The position numbers and the translations under genes were made by a program. Positions 15,879 to 25,033 of a stretch of DNA of 64,000 nt are shown piece after piece. The first letter of the stretch is position 1. The number at the start of each line of letters is the position of its first letter. A model generated the notes under the pieces. It was given only the letters and a program-made list of their open reading frames with translations, had not been told where the DNA came from and did no database searches. The stretch comes from JAAETI01 sp964195945. Lineage in GTDB: Bacteria > Actinomycetota > Acidimicrobiia > Spongiisociales > UBA5794. Location: contig CAXMRC010000135.1 in assembly GCA_964195945.1 (NCBI GenBank), positions 1 to 64,000 of the forward strand. The letters are read 5' to 3'.

Positions 15879-16826
15879 ATGGGTCAGTTGTATGTCGAAG
15901 GTTGGGCTCCGGAGTACGGGAACCCCTATGAAACCGATGAAGCTCTTGCCGATGATGGCAAGGTCGATGAGTCCGTTGAGGTGGACGGTCCGTGGTCTCC
16001 GATTCCCGGTGAGGATGACGGCGTCGGCCAGATCGCCTTTGTCGATGGAGTCCGGCGCATTGATGCCAGGTTGACAATTGACGAGCCCGATGGTCCCATC
16101 CCTGGAATCTGCGGGACCTTTGGTGTGGGCGCTGTCGTTTGGGATCGGGACGATCGTCATTCGGAATTCACCGATCTGCAGATTGATCGTCTCGCCGTCT
16201 TCGGCAATGGTCAAGGTGCTCCCATCCCTGGTGGTTCTCAAATCACGTACCGATCGGAATCTGTTCCCGAAACCGATCCCGGCGTACTGATCCAGCGCTT
16301 TCACGGCGCAATGAGGAAGGGCGAAGCGCGCCTTTCTGAGAAGCTGGCCCAGGGGGGTCTGTTTGTCGTGGCCGACGGACCGATCAACGACCTGTCAGCC
16401 ACGGAGAAGGTGGGCTATATCAAGACGCATCGTGCCCCGTACCTATCGCGACAACGGGCCCCAATCATGGGTCGGGTCAGAGCGGGGGAGCGGACGCCAT
16501 TGTTTCTGATCGGTCAGGGTGGGCCATACCCGAAGTACTCCTGGTACCAACGTCTTGCCGATTTTCGAGGCGGTCACTCCTGGACAGGAGTGGTGCGTTG
16601 TGAGGTATCGAGTGCTCTTACCCTCGGCGAGGCGCAAGTCATAGCCAACCGAACCGCTGCGGTTCTGCCGCTCGTCGGATCTGAGCCACACATCGATCCT
16701 CGGGCGCCGCAGAATTTGGTTCCGATCGCAGCTCTGGAGCGCGAGTTGCGAAGACGGTTGGGTGACCCGGCTTTCGTCTACCGTGCGCTACGGTCCGCCG
16801 TAGCCGCAGCAGCCGTGGAGGCATGA
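15879..16826 (+). CDS. nurA: NurA-domain 5'-3' nuclease
   Basis: The 315-residue protein is recognised by fold motifs and context. RRIDARLTIDEPDG early on carries an acidic residue of the kind used by NurA (Asp after a hydrophobic strand), a second acidic motif lies in GGLFVVADGPIND, and GYIKTHR follows, the RNase-H-like nuclease order of the family. NurA works with the HerA translocase to resect DNA ends. The ATG is 7 nt after TACTAT, so the operon mRNA is probably leaderless. The gene ends one base before herA. Assignment is strong because all four archaeal-type resection genes follow in order. Confidence 0.82.
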   Translation: MGQLYVEGWAPEYGNPYETDEALADDGKVDESVEVDGPWSPIPGEDDGVGQIAFVDGVRRIDARLTIDEPDGPIPGICGTFGVGAVVWDRDDRHSEFTDLQIDRLAVFGNGQGAPIPGGSQITYRSESVPETDPGVLIQRFHGAMRKGEARLSEKLAQGGLFVVADGPINDLSATEKVGYIKTHRAPYLSRQRAPIMGRVRAGERTPLFLIGQGGPYPKYSWYQRLADFRGGHSWTGVVRCEVSSALTLGEAQVIANRTAAVLPLVGSEPHIDPRAPQNLVPIAALERELRRRLGDPAFVYRALRSAVAAAAVEA

Positions 16827-16827
16827 C

Positions 16828-18588
16828 ATGACCGACAATCGATTCGAGGCTTCCGCTGTCGGCGAATCCGGCGATAACGGAGTAGGGAGGGTTCTCGGAA
16901 CCGAGCACACTTCGACTCGTGAATTCCGTGTCGTCATCGATGAGTCCGAATACTTGCAACTCGATGATTTGGTCGTCGTCCGCACCCAGGTACCGAAGAA
17001 GGGTGAGGTCCGAACCTACGGCATCGTCACCGAAGTCGCCGCCATCTACGAGGGCGCTAGCTATGAGAGCGATACCCACCGCATCGCCGTTGACGGAACG
17101 CTTCCAGGGGCCAAGGTTCGATCAGCCGAGATTGCCATCACCAGGGTTGATCCGGAATTGTGGGTCTCACCAGATCCGGGTGGAAAGGTCGAGCGAGCCC
17201 GCGGCATCGAGCGGGACAAAGCGCTCTATGTCGATGAGATGGGTCGTCCGCTTCCCATCGGTCTCGGGCGAGACGGCGAGCCGGTATATGTGGACCTGGA
17301 CTTCTTCGATGGTCGCAAAGGTGGCCACATGTCGATCTCAGGCATTAGCGGGGTAGCCACCAAGACATCGTTCGCCCTGTTTTTCCTGCGACTGCTCGCA
17401 GCCCGCCCCGACGTTCTCGGCGACGGTGCGGCCAATCTGCGCATTCTCGTCTTCAACGTCAAAGGCGAGGATCTACTTTGGCTCGACAAGAACAATCGGT
17501 ACTTCGATCAGGCCGCCGCAGACTCATGGCAGCGTCTTGGAGTCGAACCTGGCCCTTTCGCTTCGGTCTCATTCTGGGCACCGCCGCGGCCGCAGAGCGG
17601 AGACGTCGTCATTCCCGACACCGGAGGAAGACAGGAGGGCGTTGCCGCCTTTACGTGGACGCCGCGTGAATTCATCGAAGACGGATTGCTGCGGTTCCTA
17701 TTCACCGATGCGACTGACAGCCGCAACCAGATCCCTTTCATCGAAGAACGAGTTAGAGCCCAATTGCGACGATTCGCAGTCGATGTGGAGGGCCGCCCCG
17801 GTGCGGTGGTACTACGTGACCCCATCGAGGGCCACGCTCCTGGCAGTCGGGTCACGCCGAATCCTGGCGAGCGGATCATCAGCGATCTGAAGACTCTGGT
17901 CCTGGCGGTCGAAGAATTTGTTGACCCCGAGGACGGCGAACCAGACCAGAAGTGGACGGGGAGAGTGCAAGCGGGCACCGTGTCTGCTTTCGTGAGACGA
18001 CTGCACTCTGCGTCGCATCGGCTCGGACATCTCGTGCGGGCAGGTGAGAGCCGCCAGATCGACCGGCGTGCCGCACAGGTCACCGTTGTTGCTATTCAGT
18101 CGTTGCACGACCTCGGCCAGCGTTTCGTAGTGGGCGCCCTGCTAGCAGAGACCTTCGCCGAGAAGGAACACACCGGGCAGCGGTTGCCTTTGTCGGTGAT
18201 CGTCCTCGACGAATTGAACAAGTACGCACCGCGCGAGGGCAACAGCCCTCTCAAGGAAATGCTCATCGACATCGCACAGAGAGGCCGATCGCTCGGGGTG
18301 CTGTTGGTCGGCGCACAGCAGACAGCCTCCCGGGTCGCCTCGGAGGTTATGGAGAATGCCGCGATCCGTGTTGCGGGTCGGCTCGACGCCGCCGAAGCAG
18401 AACGCTCAGAGTACGGGTGGATGCTGCCTTCGACACGGGCACGGGCGCGTCTCCTCAAACCGGGAACGATGGTGCTTAGCCAGCCCGCTCTTCCTGTGCC
18501 GCTGGTGGTGGAATTCCCGTTCCCTCCATGGGCCACCCGTAAGGAAGAAGTCGACACCACCGATACAGATCCCTTCTCCGGCCTGTGA
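16828..18588 (+). CDS. herA: HerA-like DNA translocase ATPase
   Basis: The 586-residue protein has an N-terminal HAS-barrel-like domain (about 18-110), a RecA/FtsK-like ATPase core with a modified Walker A, SGISGVATKTS (171-181; Thr where Gly normally precedes the Lys), and Walker B VIVLDELNKYAPR (about 455-467). An arginine-containing stretch (GRSLGVLLVGAQQTAS) and a C-terminal tail follow. HerA forms hexameric rings that pump DNA and drive the NurA nuclease. The variant Walker A also occurs, as far as I recall, in other bacterial HerA proteins. The stop overlaps the next gene's GTG (GTGA). Confidence 0.9.
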   Translation: MTDNRFEASAVGESGDNGVGRVLGTEHTSTREFRVVIDESEYLQLDDLVVVRTQVPKKGEVRTYGIVTEVAAIYEGASYESDTHRIAVDGTLPGAKVRSAEIAITRVDPELWVSPDPGGKVERARGIERDKALYVDEMGRPLPIGLGRDGEPVYVDLDFFDGRKGGHMSISGISGVATKTSFALFFLRLLAARPDVLGDGAANLRILVFNVKGEDLLWLDKNNRYFDQAAADSWQRLGVEPGPFASVSFWAPPRPQSGDVVIPDTGGRQEGVAAFTWTPREFIEDGLLRFLFTDATDSRNQIPFIEERVRAQLRRFAVDVEGRPGAVVLRDPIEGHAPGSRVTPNPGERIISDLKTLVLAVEEFVDPEDGEPDQKWTGRVQAGTVSAFVRRLHSASHRLGHLVRAGESRQIDRRAAQVTVVAIQSLHDLGQRFVVGALLAETFAEKEHTGQRLPLSVIVLDELNKYAPREGNSPLKEMLIDIAQRGRSLGVLLVGAQQTASRVASEVMENAAIRVAGRLDAAEAERSEYGWMLPSTRARARLLKPGTMVLSQPALPVPLVVEFPFPPWATRKEEVDTTDTDPFSGL

Positions 18589-19754
18589 GAGCCCTGCACA
18601 CGTCGGATTGGCACGTCGGGAAACGGATCGGCCGTTACGACCGTGCGGAGGAGTACCGCGCTGTCATCAACGAAGTTGCGAACATCGCCGATGCCGAAGA
18701 GGTTGACATCGTCCTCCACTCGGGGGATCTGTTTGACCGCCCGGTGCCGCCGATCGAAGCCATGGACATTGCTTTCTCAGGGCTGCTTCGGCTGACCGAT
18801 TCAGGTAGGCGCCCCGTTGTCGTTATCGCGGGCAATCACGATTCTGGCGGATTCTTTGAGGCTTTGGCCCCGTTCCTGCGGAACCAAAATGTCCATCTCG
18901 TGGGTGAAATCAAGCGGCCAGACGATGGCGGAGTCCTCGACATTGCAACACCTGCGGGTCGCGCCGTGGTGAGCTGCTTCCCGTTTCTCCGTGAGGGGCG
19001 CGCTTTCCATGTTTGGGATGCAGTCGAGGAGCACTACAAGCAATACGCTGACCGGTTGCGAGCCATCGCGGAGGCATACTCGACATATGCAGGGGAGCTT
19101 GCCGGCAACGATGCGGTGCAGTTCTTGGTCGCTCACTTCTTGGTCGGAGGTGCCAAGGTCCATGGGCATGGCGCTCCGCGCGGCGAACGTGCCCTCCATA
19201 TGGGAGAGGCCTATGCCGCAACCAGCGAAGCGATTCCACCCGGCCCACAGTATGTCGCTCTTGGCCATATCCACGCTCCGCAGCCTGTCCCTGGAGCCAA
19301 AGTGCCTGCCGAATACGCCGGGTCACTCTTGGAGCTTGACTTCGGAGAGGCCGGCGAGAAGAAACGGGTCGTGGTCGTTGATGTCGAGCCGGGTAGTCCT
19401 GCTTCGATTCGGTCGATTCCGCTGGCCGGCGGGAGGCGTTTGGTGAGGGCCAAAGGAGATTGGCAGCAACTGTTGGTTCGCGACGACGTTCGCGACAGCT
19501 ACCTGGACCTAACGGTTGACACAGCAGGGCCCGATCCAGGTCTTGTTGATCGGGCTCGCGACGAATTCGACTTCTTGGTTCATGTGCGAGCCGAGTATCC
19601 AAGGGCAGAGACCGATACTGCAGCCCGATCCGGAAAGACACTAGATGAACTGTACGGGATCTACTACCAGGAGTTAGAGGGTGTGCCGGCACCGCCTGAG
19701 TTGCTGGCGGCGTTCCGTGAGGTGATGGAGGAGGCTGGATATGCGTCCCCTTGA
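18585..19754 (+). CDS. sbcD: Mre11/SbcD-family exonuclease
   Basis: The 389-residue metallophosphoesterase has its motifs in order: HTSDWHVG (5-12), HSGDLFDRP (about 45-53), IAGNHDSGG (80-88), LVAHFLVGG and a final GHIH region (YVALGHIHAPQP). A capping and Rad50-binding C-terminus follows. With its partner it opens hairpins and resects double-strand ends using Mn2+. The start GTG overlaps the herA stop, and its end overlaps the rad50-like gene by 14 bases. It is as close in order to archaeal mre11 as to bacterial sbcD. Confidence 0.95.
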   Translation: MRALHTSDWHVGKRIGRYDRAEEYRAVINEVANIADAEEVDIVLHSGDLFDRPVPPIEAMDIAFSGLLRLTDSGRRPVVVIAGNHDSGGFFEALAPFLRNQNVHLVGEIKRPDDGGVLDIATPAGRAVVSCFPFLREGRAFHVWDAVEEHYKQYADRLRAIAEAYSTYAGELAGNDAVQFLVAHFLVGGAKVHGHGAPRGERALHMGEAYAATSEAIPPGPQYVALGHIHAPQPVPGAKVPAEYAGSLLELDFGEAGEKKRVVVVDVEPGSPASIRSIPLAGGRRLVRAKGDWQQLLVRDDVRDSYLDLTVDTAGPDPGLVDRARDEFDFLVHVRAEYPRAETDTAARSGKTLDELYGIYYQELEGVPAPPELLAAFREVMEEAGYASP

Positions 19755-22245
19755 GCTAAAGCTGCGTAACTTTCGGTCCTACGCGGGCGAGCACTCGTTT
19801 AGTTTTCGGGATCGGACCCTGGTGGGCATTGTCGGTCCCATTGGCAGCGGCAAATCGTCAATACTGGACGGGATCGCGTTTGCGTTGTATGGAAGAACTC
19901 CGACTATTGGATCGGCCACAAAGACCCTGATCAATCAACGGGCCGCAGACATGAGTGTCGTGCTGCGTTTTGTCGTTGAAGACGAGATCTGGGAGGCCGC
20001 TCGCTCGGTCCGCGTCAAGGGGCAGAGCAAGCACGCCCTGTACCGGTACGAAGAAGATTCACCTGATGCCGAACCCATCGAAAAGCTGACAATGGAGGGC
20101 GAAGTCAGTGAACGAATTGTTGAGCTGCTCGGGCTCGACTTTTCTGCATTCGAAAGGTCGGTCTTGCTGGCGCAAGGGCGGTTCGCCGAGTTCTTGCGGG
20201 CACGGCCGTCCGATCGCGACAAGGTGCTCAAAGGTGTATTCGGTCACGATCGGGTTGACCGGATGAAGAGCATCGCTAAAGAGCGCAAGGATGGCGCGAC
20301 GCACGCCCTCGACAAGCTGGTGATTCGACTTGAGAAGGTTGACGAAGTCAAGCAACGTGTCACGGAGAGCCAACAACAACTCCACCAGACTCAGATCCGC
20401 ATCAAGCAGCTCGACAAGGCAGCACCAGACCTGGCCCGGTTCGAAGAAGCACAGCAGACCGCTGCCGAGACCGTTCGCAAAGCACAAGAGCGTCTCCAGG
20501 CACTCGAGGAGCATGCCAGCAAGCTCCCGGATCAGAAGGTCACCCGGCGTTCGCTCGCCGACGCCGCTGCCGCGGAGCAGCGAAGGATCGATCTCGGTAA
20601 GGCTTTGGACGAGTCACAGAACGTTGTGCAGACTGCGGAAAAGGAGCTCAGGGAGGCCAATGACGCTGAGGAGCCCGAGACGATTGCCGGTGCGGTGCGT
20701 CTGTTGGCAGCGGCGGACCCGCAACTCAAGGCAGTAGTCGATGCTGACCGTCGTATTGCTATGGAGGCGGAGCGTCTTGCTGCCGCCCAGGGAGCAGTCG
20801 CCACAGTGGCAAGCCGACTGGGCGAAGCGGAACAGGTCAAGGACAAATCCTTGGGACGCGCCGTAGAAGCGGCGATGATCCTCGATGAAGCGGAACGAGC
20901 GCTAGAGAGCGCCAGGCATGCCGACATGGCCGCGACCCTACGCGCCGAACTCGTCGTCGGTGTTGAGTGTCCGGTGTGCCAACAGCCGATCGTTGACCTC
21001 CCGCACGCAGCTGGAGAAACTCATCTCACAGAACTCGATCGGGTGCTCGAGAGTGCCCGGCGTACGAAGAAAGAAGTTGACGACTCCCGCACCGAGGCGC
21101 TGACCACTCTGGAGCGCACCAAGGAGCAACTCGAAGCAGCCAAGGAGAGCGTCGCAGCTGCCGAGAATCAGCTGGCGGGGTTACGCGAAGATTCGATCCG
21201 AGCTCGCGGTGATCTCGAAGAGACGACTCTGGTGCTGGAGAAAATCCTTGGCACCGGCGACCCGGAGGAGCATCTGGAAAGCCGTCGCAAAGCCTACGAG
21301 TCGCTTGTCATCGATCGGGACGAGGCGCAGCGCAGAACTGATCAGGTTCGTGGCGAGCATGATCAGTCGATTCGAGATGAACAGTACGCAAGGAAGGCGC
21401 TTCAGGACCTTGGTTTGAGATTGGCTGAGTTGGCGACGCGACTCGACTTCCCGCTCGAAATTGGAGAGGATCCAGATGCGTTGGGCTCTGCGTTCGATGA
21501 ACTCAGAGATCGCTGGCAACAAGCCACCACAGAGCTGGGAAGTGAGCGCGCCACGGCAGAAGCAGCGCAAATCGAAACTGAATCTGCTCGCCGCAAGCTG
21601 CTGGCCGGACTTGCAATAGAAGACGGTTTTGAAGTGGATCGTGCGGTGCTGGCTGACCGATCCCGCAGGTTGGGTGAGGAGATAGCCACGGGTGGCGAGG
21701 AGCTGCAGAAGGCCCGCGAACTGTTCGAGGAGCGAGGCAAGCTCGAGGACGCGATCGAGTTGTACGGTCGGATCAACACCGACCTTACCGATTCTCGCTT
21801 CGTTCGATTCCTGCTTGACGATGAGCGGGCGAGGCTCGCGGAGCTGGGTAGCGAACATTTTCAGCAGCTCTCCGCCGGTAGGTATCGTTTTGCGGACGAC
21901 AAGTTTGCGATTGTTGACCTGACGGCAGCTGACGTGGTCCGTCGTGCCGATAGCCTCTCCGGCGGCGAAACGTTTCTTGCATCGCTCGGTCTTGCGCTCG
22001 CCCTCGCCGAGATGGTTGCCGGAACCGGCGGCAGACTTGACGCGTTCTTCTTGGACGAGGGATTCGGCACTCTTGATCCGGAACACCTCGATCTGGCGAT
22101 GGAGGGCATTGAACAGCTGGTAGCCGATCAGTCGAACCGGCTTGTGGTAGTTGTAAGCCATGTTCCGGAGATGAGGATGCGTCTCGAAGATCTGATCGAA
22201 TTGGAGCGCAACCCGCTGACCGGCGACACAAAGGTGATTGCGTAG
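19741..22245 (+). CDS. sbcC: Rad50/SbcC-family ATPase with zinc hook
   Basis: The 834-residue SMC-like protein has Walker A GPIGSGKSS (32-40), a long coiled coil (about 170-680) interrupted by the zinc hook CPVCQQP (410-416), signature LSGGETFLASLGLALALAEM (from about 739) and Walker B AFFLDEGFGTL. Two subunits join at the hook and clamp DNA ends for the Mre11 nuclease. The coiled coil is shorter than in E. coli SbcC (about 1,050 residues in total) and close to archaeal Rad50. It is the last gene of the nurA-herA-mre11-rad50 operon; a hairpin follows at 22280-22294. Confidence 0.95.
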   Translation: MRPLELKLRNFRSYAGEHSFSFRDRTLVGIVGPIGSGKSSILDGIAFALYGRTPTIGSATKTLINQRAADMSVVLRFVVEDEIWEAARSVRVKGQSKHALYRYEEDSPDAEPIEKLTMEGEVSERIVELLGLDFSAFERSVLLAQGRFAEFLRARPSDRDKVLKGVFGHDRVDRMKSIAKERKDGATHALDKLVIRLEKVDEVKQRVTESQQQLHQTQIRIKQLDKAAPDLARFEEAQQTAAETVRKAQERLQALEEHASKLPDQKVTRRSLADAAAAEQRRIDLGKALDESQNVVQTAEKELREANDAEEPETIAGAVRLLAAADPQLKAVVDADRRIAMEAERLAAAQGAVATVASRLGEAEQVKDKSLGRAVEAAMILDEAERALESARHADMAATLRAELVVGVECPVCQQPIVDLPHAAGETHLTELDRVLESARRTKKEVDDSRTEALTTLERTKEQLEAAKESVAAAENQLAGLREDSIRARGDLEETTLVLEKILGTGDPEEHLESRRKAYESLVIDRDEAQRRTDQVRGEHDQSIRDEQYARKALQDLGLRLAELATRLDFPLEIGEDPDALGSAFDELRDRWQQATTELGSERATAEAAQIETESARRKLLAGLAIEDGFEVDRAVLADRSRRLGEEIATGGEELQKARELFEERGKLEDAIELYGRINTDLTDSRFVRFLLDDERARLAELGSEHFQQLSAGRYRFADDKFAIVDLTAADVVRRADSLSGGETFLASLGLALALAEMVAGTGGRLDAFFLDEGFGTLDPEHLDLAMEGIEQLVADQSNRLVVVVSHVPEMRMRLEDLIELERNPLTGDTKVIA

Positions 22246-22279
22246 GCTGTCTCCGGGCCGGTGCTCACCCGTCGATCGA

Positions 22280-22294
22280 CCCGAGTCGCTCGGG
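22280..22294 (+). terminator. Possible terminator hairpin after the resection operon
   Basis: CCCGAG-TCG-CTCGGG forms a perfect 6-bp stem, about 35 bases after the rad50-like stop. No U-tract follows, so it may be a weak or factor-assisted terminator. Confidence 0.35.
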
Positions 22295-22329
22295 CGAAAC
22301 CGCTCCGGATCGCACCGAAAACACCTAAT

Positions 22330-23778
22330 ATGCCGTCGATGCAACGGCGCGACCTCCCAATAATCATCCAGGGCGGCATGGGAGTGGCAGTCTCCGACTG
22401 GCGGCTGGCACGTGCTGTGTCTTGTCTTGGGCAGTTTGGTGTTGTGTCGGGAACCGCCCTTGACGTTGTCCTAGTGCGTCGTCTCCAGGCGGGTGATATC
22501 GGCGGCCACATACGCAGGGCGGCCTCCCACTTCCCGATCCCGGGAGTGATGAAGAGGGTATTCGATAGGTATTTCGTCGCCGGCGGGCGACAGCTCAGGG
22601 AGCGTTTCAAGAGCCATCCGATGGGTAGGCTCAAGCCATCACGGAACCTCCTTGATCTGCTGGTGCTCTCCAATTTCGTTGAGGTGTTTCTCGCCAAGGA
22701 GGGACACGATGGCCTGGTCGGCATCAATCTGCTGACCAAGGTGCAAGCACCGACTATTCCCTCCCTCTACGGTGCGATGCTGGCCGGTGTGGACGCGGTT
22801 TTAATGGGTGCGGGGATCCCCAAGGATATCCCCGGTGTCATTGACAAGCTGGCTGCCGGTGAGTCTGCCGAGCTAAAGCTCGACGTCAAGGGAGCCCCGA
22901 CCGACAAGCCCTTCTGGTTGCGGTTCGATCCCGCCGAATACTGCGGTGGGGAACCAATGCGACCCAAGCGGCCGAAATTTTTCCCGATCATCTCATCCGC
23001 CGTCTTGGCAACGATGCTGAGTAAAAAGGCGAGCGGGCGTGTCGATGGGTTCATTGTGGAGGGCCCTACGGCCGGGGGACACAACGCTCCGCCCCGTGGC
23101 AAGCTCAAACTGACGGGGGGCGGCGAGCCGTTGTACGGAGACCGCGATGTGGCGGACCTCGAGGCGATTGCTGCAGTTGGTTTGCCTTTTTGGGTGGCTG
23201 GCTCGTATGCCGAACCCGAGCGAGTGGTCGAGGCGCTAGCCGCTGGCGCGGCGGGAGTCCAGGTTGGCACTGCTTTTGCCTATTCCGAGGAATCCGGGTT
23301 CTCCGCTGAGATCAAAGCCGAGGTGCTGGAGAGAAGCCGCACCGGCAACGTAGAGGTGTTCACGGATCCGCTGGCCTCGCCAACCGGTTTCCCTTTCAAG
23401 GTCGTTCCGGTGGCCGACACCATGTCCGACACCGCGGTCTATGAGAAGCGGACCCGTGTTTGTGATCTTGGGTATCTGAGGACGCCATACCGAATCGATG
23501 ACGACACAATCGGCTGGCGGTGCGCTTCGGAGCCGGTGAAGGATTTCGAGCGCAAGGGTGGCGATGTCGAAGACACGGTGGGTCGTAAGTGTGTGTGTAA
23601 CGCGCTGATGGCGAGCATTGACCTCGGCCAGACCCAGAAGAGTGGTGAGCCGGAGTTGCCTCTGGTCACCTCAGGTGATGACGTATCGCGTGTTGCCCGC
23701 TTTCTCAAGCCGGGCGCCGACACGTATTCCGCTGCCGACGTGATCGACTACCTCCTGCGGGATGTTGTTGCCGGCTAG
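22330..23778 (+). CDS. Long nitronate monooxygenase / NPD-family FMN enzyme
   Basis: The TIM-barrel flavoprotein begins DLPIIIQGGMGVAVSDWRLA and shows the FMN phosphate and catalytic region VDGFIVEGPTAGGHN (His of the family in GGHN). Later motifs are LPFWVAGSYAEPERVVEALA and AGVQVGTAFAYSEES. It has about 480 residues, longer than class I or II nitronate monooxygenases (about 320-370). The extra C-terminal part has clustered cysteines (RCASEP, RKCVCNALM) typical of a longer actinobacterial subgroup. The likely reaction is oxidation of alkyl nitronates or related acids with O2; the real substrate is unknown. The start could be 22330 or 22339; neither has a clear ribosome site. Confidence 0.8.
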   Translation: MPSMQRRDLPIIIQGGMGVAVSDWRLARAVSCLGQFGVVSGTALDVVLVRRLQAGDIGGHIRRAASHFPIPGVMKRVFDRYFVAGGRQLRERFKSHPMGRLKPSRNLLDLLVLSNFVEVFLAKEGHDGLVGINLLTKVQAPTIPSLYGAMLAGVDAVLMGAGIPKDIPGVIDKLAAGESAELKLDVKGAPTDKPFWLRFDPAEYCGGEPMRPKRPKFFPIISSAVLATMLSKKASGRVDGFIVEGPTAGGHNAPPRGKLKLTGGGEPLYGDRDVADLEAIAAVGLPFWVAGSYAEPERVVEALAAGAAGVQVGTAFAYSEESGFSAEIKAEVLERSRTGNVEVFTDPLASPTGFPFKVVPVADTMSDTAVYEKRTRVCDLGYLRTPYRIDDDTIGWRCASEPVKDFERKGGDVEDTVGRKCVCNALMASIDLGQTQKSGEPELPLVTSGDDVSRVARFLKPGADTYSAADVIDYLLRDVVAG

Positions 23779-23807
23779 GTCTCTGCCATCCACCTAGAGT
23801 CGCGGTT

Positions 23808-24938
23808 GTGGGACCCCTAAAAGGCATACGTATCGTCGAACTCGCCGGTCTGGGACCAGGACCGTTCTGTGCGATGCTACTTGCCGATCTTGGTGCCGAA
23901 GTTATACGTGTCGACCGCCCCGGAGAATCCAACTTCCATGGTCTAGACCGAGTCATGTGTCGGAACCGGCGGTCGCTTGGTCTGGATCTGAAGCACCCCG
24001 CTGCTTGCGATGTTCTGCTCGATCTCATCGACACCGCTGACGTGGTTATCGAGGGTCTACGTCCCGGGGTTGCTGAACGACTTGGATTTGGCCCCGAGGT
24101 GTGCTCGGGACGTAACGAGAGGCTTGTATACGGACGAGTAACCGGCTGGGGCCAGGATGGACCCCTCCGGGATCGGGCCGGTCACGACATCAACTACATC
24201 GCACTCTCCGGTGCTCTTGACGCCATTGGACCGGCCGGTGCAAATCCTGTCCCACCCTTGAACCTGGTTGGCGACTTTGGCGGCGGCGCCCTGTACCTCG
24301 CGATGGGGATCCTGGCTGCGTTGGTCGAACGCGCAACTTCGGGGAAGGGGCAAGTCATTGATGCGGCGATGGTTGACGGGGCCGCGTCTCTGATGACGAT
24401 GTTTTATGAGTTCAAGTCGATGGGGATGTGGGAAGGGGAGCGAGGCGGCAACCTTCTCGACGGGGGCGTACCGTTCTACGGCACGTACGAAACCGCCGAC
24501 GGTGGGTCCATGGCGGTTGGGCCATTGGAGCCGAAGTTCTATGCGGATCTTCTTGGTCGGCTTGGCATGGATGACGTCGACCCAGCGTCACAATACGACC
24601 CCTCATCTTGGCCCGTCCTGCGGGCGAGGCTTGAAGCGGTGTTCCTTACGAAAACGCGGGCAGAATGGTCCGACATCTTCGACAATAGTGATGCTTGTGT
24701 GTGGCCCGTCCTGTCGATGGCGGAGGCTCCGACCCACCCGCACAACATCGACCGAGAGACATTCGTCGCGATCGACGGTGTGGTCCAGCCTGCGCCGGCA
24801 CCCCGCTTTTCTCGAACTATCCCTGGCCGTCCGTCGTCACCGCCGAACCCCGGTCAGGACACCTCAACCATCCTCAGCGAATTGGGTATTGGTACGGAGC
24901 GACTCGCCGACCTTCGTTCATCCGGTGTGGTGTTTTAA
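23808..24938 (+). CDS. CaiB/BaiF-family CoA-transferase, alpha-methylacyl-CoA racemase-like
   Basis: The 376-residue protein begins LKGIRIVELAGLGPGPFCAM and continues LADLGAEVIRVDRPGE. The stretch RAGHDINYIALSGALDAIG, with its His-Asp near the catalytic position, matches alpha-methylacyl-CoA racemases rather than formyl- or carnitine-CoA transferases. Racemases interconvert (R)- and (S)-2-methylacyl-CoA for beta-oxidation of branched fatty acids or sterols. GTG at 23808 lies 7 nt after TAGAGT. It follows the nitronate monooxygenase-like gene after 29 bases, perhaps with its own promoter. A transferase activity cannot be excluded. Confidence 0.9.
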   Translation: MGPLKGIRIVELAGLGPGPFCAMLLADLGAEVIRVDRPGESNFHGLDRVMCRNRRSLGLDLKHPAACDVLLDLIDTADVVIEGLRPGVAERLGFGPEVCSGRNERLVYGRVTGWGQDGPLRDRAGHDINYIALSGALDAIGPAGANPVPPLNLVGDFGGGALYLAMGILAALVERATSGKGQVIDAAMVDGAASLMTMFYEFKSMGMWEGERGGNLLDGGVPFYGTYETADGGSMAVGPLEPKFYADLLGRLGMDDVDPASQYDPSSWPVLRARLEAVFLTKTRAEWSDIFDNSDACVWPVLSMAEAPTHPHNIDRETFVAIDGVVQPAPAPRFSRTIPGRPSSPPNPGQDTSTILSELGIGTERLADLRSSGVVF

Positions 24939-25033
24939 AGCGACGGTGAGCCGCCGTTGCGGAGTCGTGCGGCAGCACAGACCTCGATTCGGGGTATGCA
25001 GGTATCGGTAGCATGGACAACAAGGAGGCGACT

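Noticed and set aside
15879..22245. HerA-NurA operon as an anti-phage defence island
   Set aside because: Defence HerA systems pair with Sir2 or DUF4297 effectors. Here the partners are NurA, Mre11 and Rad50 in repair order, with no toxin or mobile-element marks.
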